A stretch of DNA of 64,000 bases. Origin: Saccharum officinarum (lineage: Eukaryota; Streptophyta; Magnoliopsida; Poales; Poaceae). The notes under the pieces were generated by a model. It was not told where the DNA came from and did no database searches. It saw only the letters and a program-made list of their open reading frames with translations. The stretch is taken from NCBI GenBank assembly GCA_020631735.1, contig CM036225.1:63848662-63912661 (forward strand), in the 5' to 3' direction. Made by a program: the position numbers and the translations under genes. Shown piece after piece: positions 12,133 through 22,112 of the stretch. The stretch's first letter is position 1. Each line of letters begins with the position of its first letter.

Positions 12133-12473
12133 GGCCTGGCGTAGTCTCGTTGGGTAAAGTTTGGGGGTGTCATATCGGATGTTATATGAAAGTGTTTCAT
12201 GGGGTATTCAGATATTAATAAAAAAAATTACATAATTCGTCAGTAAACCGTGAGACAAATTTATTAAGTCTAATTAATTCGTTATTAGCACATGTGTTAC
12301 TGCAGCACTTTATTGGCAAATCATGGCCTAATTAGGCTTAAAAGATTCGTCTCGCAAATTACATGCCGTATGTGTAATTAGTTATTTTTTTAGTTTATAT
12401 TTAATACTCCATATATGTGTCAAACATTCGATAGGATAGAGCGTAAAGTTCTAGGGTGAAACTAAACAAGGCC
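12133..12473. mobile_element. Tourist-like MITE, diverged
   Basis: The left end GGCCTGGCGTAGTCTCGTTG is preceded by TTA and the right end reads AAACTAAACAAGGCC-like. The interior holds the grass Tourist words ATTAGGCTTAAAAGATTCGTCTC and TTTAATACTCCAT in shortened form. The right-hand target duplication is not preserved. Confidence 0.55.
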
Positions 12474-12969
12474 CGTACATTTTCTTGGCTGCTTTTCATG
12501 TGACGTGACAGCAAACCATATGACAAAGTATACAGGTAACAAAAAAAAACATATACTGTATGCATGGGCCTCTACTCCGGCTGTTCCAGCAGCTGCACGC
12601 ACTTCTCCTACTCCCTCCCTCTGATCCTAATCCTACTACATGCATGCATGCATTTTGCATGATGTGTATATATCCACGCACACAACCATCCGTAGCCACT
12701 GTTGTTGTTGGTTAAGCTAGCTACTTGTACTGCGCAGTCTTATTGTTAGCGCTAGCTACTTATAGAGCTGCTTGTTAGGTCTTTGGTCTCTACCTAGTGG
12801 GTCCTGCCGCGCCCTATATATCATCTGTTGCTAGCTCTATGTACATATTGTGATGTACATATTGTGCCTCATGATGATGCACCGTGCATAGTGAAAACCA
12901 ACTCAAATCAAGTCCTTTCAGTTGAGCTAGTACCCTCTATGTATATATTGGACACTACACCAGAGAAGG

Positions 12970-13172
12970 ACATCACTGGCGGTTCAAAACCCCCTTCACT
13001 GGCGGATTTTGAACCGCCATAACCAACTCGGCAGTGATAAGCTGATCACATCACTGCCGGTTATGCCAAACCGGCAGTGATAGCTCGTGTATCACTGCCG
13101 GTTCGTGTTACAAACCAGCAGTGATACTTGAGCAATCACTGCCGGTTTGTGTTACAAACCGGCACTGATAGG
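12970..13172. repeat. Left subterminal repeat array of the CACTA element
   Basis: About eight copies of TCACTGCCGGTT or its inverse occur in ~200 bp, often paired as TCACTGCCGGTT...AACCGGCAGTGA hairpins. In CACTA elements such arrays are transposase-binding sites. Confidence 0.8.
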
Positions 13173-13424
13173 CTATAAAAAAACAAAAAAAAAGGGAATA
13201 CATGCTCGCTGGAGCATGCTCGTTGCTGCAGCCACCGCCATGTTTGCTGGCCACCGCCGCCGCTCCATCAAGCAGTTCATCCAATAAAAATTCGTGCATC
13301 ACAAACAAAGGAGGAGGGATTCAACACATCACAAATCAACTCACCCACAAAACGATTCGTACATCACAAAGGAGAAGAGTTCAGCATCACAAAGGAGAAG
13401 GGTTCAGCATCAAAAATTCGTGTC

Positions 13425-15460
13425 CCTATGCATCTTAGTCTCAACCATATACTTCAACAGGGTGTGCTGATCCCCAAGTTGTTCTAAGCGCCATTTCCCT
13501 TTAAACGAGTAAAAATCACCCTCAACTTGTTCAAACCTGATCTCTTGCTCAAAATTTTCACGAAGATCCATAACAACACGGGCGTGAAGGACCATATACA
13601 GCAGACCTTTGCAACCCTCCTAGAAAAACGATTTCAAAAGATATAATGCTTGAAAAGAAAACAAAGACTATCAGACTGAATTTACAGAACTTTCTTTCAG
13701 ATGAGCACAATGAAAACAATCGAGTGAACCAAAACCAGGACACAAGAGAAAACTGTGTATGACTTGAGGACTTTTTTATGCTGTGTAGTAAAAACACAAA
13801 GGACAACCTAAGCCAGGCCTACTTCATATGTTCTAGTAGAAACAGTTAACCACAAAATATGACAGAAGAGAACCACATATTCTACCTGCATTATGCGGAC
13901 CTTGTTATTATCACGAAGAACAATCCTACTGATAGCCAGGTTTGGTACAAATCTATCAAATGATTTTTGTTAGATCATCCCTGTAATAAAATAAGAATGT
14001 GAACTCAAAAGATTGTAGAAGGATAGAACTACTTACTCGGGCAAATTCTCATATGCCGTGAGAACATTCCATACCTCTCGAACTGGTGCTTTCACAGTGA
14101 TACTAGCAAAAACACACCTATGAGCCCCCTCATGTTCCTTCATGCACACCGTATCACAGGATAAGACAAAACTTTAATGCCCTTCCCTTGATGGCTAAGA
14201 ATCCACTAAGTAATGATATAAGTTTAGTAAATTACCAACATGCCATCAAATCTTCGAAGATGGATCTCATCTACCACGCAAGGCCTATCAATTCTGCATA
14301 CGTTTCCATATACACCCCATTTGCTAATCAATTCAGAAGCAGGTGATGGAAGCACACTGCTAACACCAGAAGTGGGAGGTGCTTCCTTAAACTTACTAGA
14401 AGTATCAATTGTCGTACTATGGAATTTATCAAGCTGAGAAGAAGAAGATGATGGCTTCAAGTCCTTAACAGAGAATTTTCTCGAACCACAACTTTGATTC
14501 TCCAGATAAATCTTTTCAGCTCTACAAGCCAAGGCACCAAGATTTACAGGAAGATCTGACCTTATAATATTTTCAAGAAATATAGCCGGGAAGTTAAATC
14601 TTGGTATCACATTAACTTCATACAGCAAAATTGCACTAGAGGACCTGCTAGCAAACAAAAGCAAAATAGGCCATATTAGACTTAATATCCTTTTCCGCTC
14701 ACTAGAAGTTGGAAACCTCTTTAAGGAATAATGAAAGAAGGAAAATTGTTTTTAGTCTGGGGCATCATGGTGATGCAAGTATAATCTAGTGATGAAATTA
14801 AGCTGGATGTTCATAAAAAGAAAAGCAATAAATAAGGCAGTTAATAAGATGCATGTACTTATTCTTTATTGATTTACCTCCCATCCCACTTATCCTCAGA
14901 AAGAAAATGATCATCAGATGCATACCTTGGACCAGATCTTATGGACCATTTTCCTTCAAACTTCTTGAAGTCACCATCTACCATTGAGAAATGGAGTTCT
15001 CGCCCATTAATCTAAAAGCATAATCATGAACGAATAATCAAGTAACACAATGTAACTTAATATATATATATGATAGAAAATGGTTGAGATCCATCATCAT
15101 TTTTCTGATTTGTTAAATATAACTCATACAACAAAGAAATATATCAGAGAAAAACACAATAGCACAGCTCCACAGCAACGTACGGAGTCAGTGATTTCCT
15201 GGAGATCCAACACGACGCGCGCCTCAATGTGCCACTATAACGCTCGCTGCAGGCCTCTCTGCTCCAGCCATACCCGCCCTTCATGCGGGCACGGAATCGT
15301 CCCACTGCAAGCAAGCACGAACAAAACGACCCCAATCAGACACCTTCAGAAGGCACCCATCAGCGCAATCACAGCTCAGACGCGACAAATCGAGACGAGA
15401 AAAATATGGACCTCTGGACGAGGTTGGGGATAAAGTCGGCGAGGCGCTCGTAGTCGTGAT
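13425..15460 (-). pseudogene. Captured two-START-domain (polyketide cyclase/COQ10-like) gene fragment inside CACTA
   Basis: On the minus strand, exon-like blocks with matching splice signals lie at about 15460-15412, 15304-15184, 15011-14926, 14644-14236, 14145-14037, 13952-13886 and 13619-13425. They translate to successive pieces of the plant polyketide cyclase/dehydrase and lipid-transport family: DYERLADFIPNLV, WHIEARVVLDLQE, LHFSMVDGDFKKFEGKW, RFNFPAIFLENIIRSDLPVN, VREVWNVLTAYENLPE, NLAISRIVLRDNNKVRI, FEQVEGDFYSFKGKW. Two START/COQ10 repeats are therefore represented, the second starting near VREVW. Introns are retained, so the capture came from genomic DNA. The first block begins mid-domain and fuses to unrelated upstream sequence, and an in-frame TAG sits at 15235-15237. 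The family is recognised from conserved motifs. It resembles the chloroplast-predicted Arabidopsis At5g08720 type; that assignment is from memory. It is not expected to make a full protein. Confidence 0.85.
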
Positions 15461-15589
15461 CCGGGCAGGGGAGGAGCGAGCGGCGCGCGGAGGTGAGCGA
15501 CGGGGGAGAAGTATGCGGAGAGAGAGAGCGGAGAAGTCTGAGTGCGGACTGGACGTGAGTTTAGACTTAACTATTCTGTAGTAGTGTTA

Positions 15590-15835
15590 TCACTGCCGGT
15601 TCCAGCCATGAACCGGCAGTGAAGCTCATTATCACTGCCGGTTCCAGCCACGAACCGGCAGTGAAGCTTCACTGCCGATTACAGCCACGAACCGACAGTG
15701 ATAATGAGCTTCACTGCCGGTTTGACCCCTACCCCAATCATTTGAATGTCTGTCAGAGTTTGAACCGGTAGTGAAGATTTATCACTGCCGGCCCAATACA
15801 ATCCGGCAGTGATGGACCGGCAGTGATGTTTGAAT
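15590..15835. repeat. Right subterminal repeat array of the CACTA element
   Basis: About ten TCACTGCCGGTT / AACCGGCAGTGA units occur here, including two near-identical segments of the form TCACTGCCGGTTCCAGCCA followed by GAACCGGCAGTGAAGCT. They mirror the left array in orientation. Confidence 0.8.
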
Positions 15836-16088
15836 CTGTAGTAGTGGGAGACCAATTATAAGATGAGCCATAGCATGTGTAATGTAACGTACGTTGTTTT
15901 TACTCTAAGAACAAAATTAAATGAGTGGATAGTCAAGTTTTTATGCATCTCAACTGGTTGACATTTGTATTGCTGCAGTGCAATATCAGTGAGTCCTTTT
16001 CGCGGTCTGATCGATGATGATAAAAAAAAGTTAGTTAGGGCAACTAGCCAGCTAGGGGCAGGTTATGTGGACAATCTATGCCGTTTCA

Positions 16089-16328
16089 GGTCCTGTTTAG
16101 TTCCTACCTAAAAACTTTTCACCCTGCCACATCGAATGTTTGGACACATGCATGGAGCATTAAACGTAGATAAAAAAAACTAATTGCACAGTTTGCATGG
16201 AAACATTCGTCTCGCGGTTTCGAGTTATGTAATTAGTTTTTTATTAGTATCCGAACACCCCTTTCGACATCCCACGAAACATCCGATGTGACACCCAAAA
16301 ACTTTTCACGCACGAACTAAATAAAACC
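16089..16328. mobile_element. Tourist-like MITE, 240 bp
   Basis: The ends GGTCCTGTTTAGTTCC and GAACTAAATAAAACC are inverted. They are flanked by TCA at 16086-16088 and 16329-16331. Internal ATTCGTCTCGCGG and AATTAGTTTTTTATT words are typical of this grass family. Confidence 0.75.
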
Positions 16329-18971
16329 TCAGTAAAAAAAAGGATGAGAAGAAAAAGAATGTGCAAGTGTTGACAAGGTGTCTCATCGATGGGAGTTGAT
16401 TCAAACAGTGGGAAAGTTCAAATGTCCAAATGACATAGTGGCGTGCACTAAATAAAAGAGATCGGTCGATCCTGTAAAGGATTTGATGACATAATAAAAG
16501 TGATTACCATTGCAATATGCAGTCTGCTGGGTGCCATATTTAGATTATCAATTGGGGTGACCAGATACTGGCTAGTAAATTTATCAAATAATTGTACTTC
16601 ATAAAAAACAGTAATTAAATAAATAATTGTAGAGGTTGGAGATCTCAGCTGTAAGTTAAGTTAATAAACCCATCTTTAACTCAAAAAATTCAGATGAAAT
16701 TGATCGATCATTGCCCTGAGATAATGGATTATTGCCCGGCAAATTAAAGGACTAGATTAAATAAAACAACAGCCAGCTTCCATTCTCTCCAGGTCCCATT
16801 TCTCTCCTGTACAACACTGGAGTGGTTTGTCTGAACCAGGCAAGAATATAGAATATCTATGCATATATTCTCTTCCTGCCATTGAGTGAATTAATCATCA
16901 CCACATTCATCTCTCTTCATCAGCTAGCCGGACTCAAAGGAAACGAGCTAGAGAGACATATCATTGCGCTGCAGGTACATCAGTACACATGTGGGTCCAA
17001 CTTGATATGAAATTATTTGGTGAGATTTTTGTCCACATAATTAAAAAAGGTCATAAAAATTTCAATGTAGCAAGTAATTTGAGGTCCAATGTACTTTTCA
17101 AAGTACACCTGATATATTAAGAATGGCTTCCAAAAGTACTAACAAGACCATATATGCTATATAGGAGCAATATGTAGAAAATATATAACCCTCTTTGGTC
17201 ATTGTTTGACAGTGTAATATATATAACCACCCAGATAAAAAAAAGGTACAGTCTTCATATGTACTCATGATCAGAAATGAAAAGGTATTTTACTAACATG
17301 TTAGTTGGAAAATGTTTAATGATAATGTAATTACGATTGCTTAAATTTGTGACAAAGACCAATGACCATGCAATGCACAAAGAAAAACAACTTTCATAAT
17401 TAACTACTCATAACACATATAGCTAATAACCATGGTTTAGTATTTTATATAATCTGTATTTTTCTTGTGTGTGTGCACTCCTAAAAAATGTGCACATGCA
17501 AGAACCATGGCCCCAGCAGAATGATACTATATGTTTGTCCATGAGAAAACCATGATGTTTTGAAGCACTGTATACAACGAACCCTTTCATTGACCATTCA
17601 ATTTTGAGCATAAGATTTTTTGTTGTTACATAAAAAAAAGTGTGTTCAGTCAAAATTCATAAACATATATACCTTAGCTTTTGACTTGTTCACTTAATAT
17701 CTTGACGCGAGAGATTTTCTAAGCCATTGCATTTGATGGAAAAAGTGTACCTGCATCTGGAATGCCTTACATTCATGTTCTCTTTTATAATGGGTACGTC
17801 AAAGCATAATTCAGGTACGCCAATTAAAGGCCCCCTTATTGTGACAAGAAGCTTGCCTAACTTTCCTTTAGTGCACATATAAACAGTCTGCTCTACATGG
17901 CAGCAAACAGGCAACGTGGGTCATCCAGCCAAGGCAAAAGGAGAAGAGAATATGTGTCCTCACTTCATGTGATGGTTATTATTGTAAATGCAATGCCTTT
18001 TCCTCCTGCTTATCTGATAAGGTAAGCTATTAAGTGTGATACCACATATATTCCTGGGACTTTTGCCAGGGCATGCAGCTAAGACATAGTTGGACACTTG
18101 AGCGAGGAATAACCTGCAGTGATCTGATTCCCTATTCTTTGAAAAAAAAAGACTAGTATTATATTCTCGGTCCATCAATTCAAACATTGATATATACTCA
18201 AGAATTCTACAGTAGTTTTCTTTCATTTTTATGTACTTTTTTTTGTGTGTGTAGACTGATTGTGATTGAGCAATGAGCAGGGAAAAATACAAAGGCCCTG
18301 CAGCCCCGGCCCATAACTAGAGCGAGTAAATTCAATATATGTTGCCCGGCCTAAAAGAAAAAGAAACGGCTCTCCCGTACAATACATGTTGCGGAGATTA
18401 ATTGCGCGATAGTATATATGAAGTAAAGCACGCAGCTCCTCCAATGCACACAGAGTTTGGGGCCAAATTGAAATTTGGACATAGAAGATCCATGCATGTA
18501 GTCTGATCTGAAGGAAGTATATAACAGCACTGAGCCGAGATGGACTTGTGTATTTCATTTGGTTTATTTATAGTATATTAGTGGTGTTTGTTTGCCGTCG
18601 TTGGGTAAGTACGTAGAGAAGGGAAGGGATTAAAAGGGGCGGGCGTCCCCTAAAAATTTGACATTGACAGTGATGTAGGGTGAGGTCCCAATAATTGAGT
18701 ACTTGCTGGGCTTTGTTGCCTCTTGTCTCGAGCCCTGTGCAATGCACGAGTTGAGTCTTCTTTTACTCCCTTTCACTCATTTCAGCCCCTTTCTGTCCCC
18801 ATCGTCCATCCACACCACACCACACCACACCACATGAATGTGCGCGCGTTGCTTGCGTTGCGTTCTTGTATGTGTCGTAGGAGTAGTACAGTATATGTAC
18901 ACGCACCCAATGCAAAGGGAGGAGAGAGAGACACACAGAGAAAAGGAGAGAGAGAAACGAAGAGAAGAGTG

Positions 18972-18992
18972 GTGTGTGTGTGTGTGTGTGTC
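18972..18992. repeat. (GT)n microsatellite
   Basis: A run of roughly ten GT units lies downstream of a GA-rich tract (18918-18970). Confidence 0.85.
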
Positions 18993-19320
18993 AGGCCATA
19001 ATATGCCCAAATCCCTATGCTTAACTAACTCATTCCCTTTGGAGTTTGGGGGGTCGTCGCTCGAGCAAACCTACACTGCACAAGCGCAGAGGGAAGAAGG
19101 ATGGATCATGGATGCCGAGGTGCGCTGCACTGCATGCCTTGAGAGGTGTGCCATCAGGCCGGCCTGACTGTCATCCTCTGGATTGGATCGGATGCTGCCG
19201 CTGCAGCTGCAGGTCCCAAAAATCGACAGCGCGCATCTCTTCTTGTTCTTCACCATGCATATATACCACTGCATGATTATGATTCGGTACTAAATAATTT
19301 TACTGGTTTCGAATTTTAAG

Positions 19321-19504
19321 CATAGTTTTAAATCTCCCGCTATAGCTGCCGCTATAGCCCGCTATAGCCTTTTGAGACAGGGTGCCGCTATTTGTGTTCA
19401 TGTACAATTTAGCCGCTATATCCCGCTATAGCCCGATATAGCTCCGCTATTAGCTGTTTTAGAGATATACCGCTAAACACCTTAGCCCGCTATTTAAAAC
19501 ATTG
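19321..19504. mobile_element. hAT-type MITE with GCTATAGC repeats, 184 bp
   Basis: The ends CATAGTTTTAAAT and ATTTAAAACATTG are inverted and flanked by a perfect 8 bp duplication, ATTTTAAG, at 19313-19320 and 19505-19512. The interior is built from repeated CCGCTATAGC-type words, so it folds extensively. The 8 bp duplication points to hAT. Confidence 0.8.
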
Positions 19505-21871
19505 ATTTTAAGTTATTTTGACCTTTTTAGAAATATATAATAATTTTTACTGCATGTATTTAGTCATAATGTATATTTAGGTGTATAATATGAAAGCCTG
19601 TAAATATAGGAAACCCAAAACGACTTAGTACAATTTACTATGTGAATTTAAAAGGATGGATCGGAGTAAGACTTTATTTTAAAGCTGCCATTGACTTGTG
19701 TTGGAGTGTATTTCTATAAAGCTGCTGATTTTTTTTTTAAAATTTTTGCTAACTGCAAAACTAACTAGAAGAAAAGGCTGCTCTTCCTGCAGTCTGTGTG
19801 CTCATGTAAAGTGTGCGGCCACGACATGACGATGATTCGAATTACGACCACCTGACAAGCATATCACCTGACGTGCGAATGAAGCTGACAACAGAAACAC
19901 TTGTACCAGGCCAGGCCAGGGCCAGTGAATCTTTATGTATGGATGGGTCTGTAAAAGAGAATATATAACTAAAACACACACAAAATTACTGTGACCTCGA
20001 ATCAAAGGAAACAAAATGGACAAACCTCCATTAATGCATGCAATTATAGACTAGCCAGCTGCTTAATCCTCCACTCAAGGCATGCAGGGAACTAGACAAA
20101 CTCCCAAGTCAAGTGATGGCCCCCACCTCGATCTTGTGCTCTAGCTAGCTTCTTCTTCAACAGTAGCGCGCTTGCACACAGGAAGGTCCTAATTGCAAGA
20201 TTAATTGCCTACAAATAGTTCTAGTACTTGTTAGGGCACTGTACGTTTTTAGTGTTTCCCACGCTAATAACACCAAAGTTTGATTCCAGGCCGGCTAATG
20301 TAACCAACATGTTGAATTAATTTATCATAATCATTTCATTGCTAGTACAAGCTAGTATTGGTGTATGGTTTTCCTTTTAACTTTTTTATAAATTTCTAAT
20401 TGTTCTAGTAGGATAAGTACAAAGCTAGTTAACCTTGAAAATGTCAACAAACTCGCCCAAAATACATTCATGCACGAGTCATTGTAGATTCAGATTTATA
20501 AAAAAAATACTACTAACAATTGTATCTCCGAATAAGTTTATTATAAAAATATATTTCACAATCCATCTAATAATACTTATTACATATTATCGATATTAAC
20601 TTTTAGTATACATTTGGTCAAACTTGAGATTCACCGACTTCTCGAAAAACGAGATTGGCATTCTTTTTCGACGTACGGAAGGTGTACTACATATTTGCAT
20701 GCAAGGCGTAATGCAAATAATTAACTCATAAAAGAAAAGGATGAATAAGAAAGAGAGAGAGGAGAGGGGAGCAATGAAACTATATATTATATATAAATAA
20801 GGAAACTATTACATAAAAAAGACCACCATGCATGGTGCCTTGCATTGCGGTGCCTTTTGTTCCAACAACACCAGCTCTCGGTCGGTCGGTAGCTCTCTCT
20901 CTCGCTGGGGTGTCCAGTGCAAGTAACGAATACGTGTAGCTACTTTGCTAGTAAGTGTAGTGGCCTCGTACTGGTGGCACTATAGCATAACAGTAGCCTT
21001 TTTTTTTCTCCACAGGCCAGAGGCCAGCAGGTAACGTCGAGAGAGGGAGAGAGATGGACGGACGGAGCCGAGGCCGCCGAGCAGGCCGGCATGCATGCAG
21101 CGCGCGGCGGCCGCAGCAGCAGGTAGCCAAGCGCCAAGGCAACGCCCCCGGCCGGCCGTCGTTTCCACGAGCAAATAGATGCAATAGGGATGCCTTGTCG
21201 CAGCGGCTTGACAAGAAAGCGCAATAGAAGGCCGACTTGACGGCCGCTGGGCCAAGCGTCACATGCCTGCATGCCTCACCACCCCCACGCCCGGCCTCCT
21301 CTCCGATCATCCCCCTCCGTCCCTTCACCTCTCTACTCACACATGCACTGATCACCTCGCTCCCCTAGCTGCCTACTAGCTAGTAGCGCCCTCCTCCCCT
21401 AGCTACTTTCATTTCCTTGCGCCCCTTTTTTCGATCAATTTCCTTTATTCTTTCCATGACTGCACAACATACTACGCATGTAGTACATATAATAAGAACA
21501 AATGCTAGCTATGGATCCATCTTGCATCAAGTTGAGTTAGAAATTATTGTATAGTACTTGTAATGTGTTGAAATGTAGACAAAAATCCGGACCAGCCAGC
21601 TTATGCTGTGCTACCTTCATCGGTAAAGAGTGACGTTTTGGTGTTGTCACAAGTTAGAGTATGTTTTTTTACCAAGTTTGCAAAGAAGATTGTTAGCATT
21701 TATGACATAAAATAAATTTACTATGAAAATATATTTCATGATATGAATGTAACGACATTTACTTGGTGTCGTAAATATTGTTATTCTTCCATGTAAGCCT
21801 AGTCAAACATAAAATCATTGACTTAGGACGTACAAGACTAGAACGACATGTTTTGCGGGATTGGCGTAGCA
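19505..21871. other. Intergenic, no recognised gene
   Basis: The sequence is mostly AT-rich. A GC-rich patch at about 20950-21370 has overlapping open frames without recognisable domains. Nothing else was supported. Confidence 0.5.
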
Positions 21872-22112
21872 CTCCCTCCATTCCTTTGTCCTAAGTCAAA
21901 CATTGCTATCTTTGACCTTTTATTTTAAAAAAATCCTTATATATAGTTTCAAGACATATAAATTATGTATTACGAAAGTATTTCTTATAATGAATCTAAA
22001 AACATAAATCTTATGTCATGAATTTATATATTTTTTTTAAATCGATGGTCAAAGATATAAATATTTTACTTAGGACAAAGCTAATACGATATGTAAATAA
22101 AAGCGGAGGCAG
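21872..22112. mobile_element. Stowaway-like MITE, diverged
   Basis: The left end CTCCCTCCATTCC and the right end GCGGAGGCAGTA resemble Stowaway (Tc1/mariner) termini. The interior is AT-rich with inverted words CTAAGTCAAA and TTACTTAGGACAAAG. The target TA is kept only on the right. Confidence 0.55.

Larger units (their letters stand above)
12953..15846. mobile_element. Complete non-autonomous CACTA element carrying a captured gene (Pack-CACTA), 2.9 kb
   Basis: The element starts CACTACACCAGAGAAGG and ends CTGTAGTAGTG, and it is flanked by a perfect 3 bp duplication, GGA, at 12950-12952 and 15847-15849. Both are hallmarks of CACTA (En/Spm) transposons. Subterminal arrays of ACCGGCAGTGAT / ATCACTGCCGGT occupy 12970-13170 on the left and 15590-15835 on the right, many as head-to-head palindromic pairs. 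No transposase coding is present, so mobility would need a helper in trans. The 2 kb interior holds an exon-intron copy of a host gene on the minus strand. Confidence 0.92.
15850..19320. other. Intergenic with MITE, no gene seen
   Basis: This is AT-rich sequence. Apart from the Tourist-like element at 16089-16328 and simple repeats near 18820 (CACAC) and 18972-18992 (GT), no coding or RNA signal was recognised. Open frames at 17423-18558 show no motifs. Confidence 0.5.
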
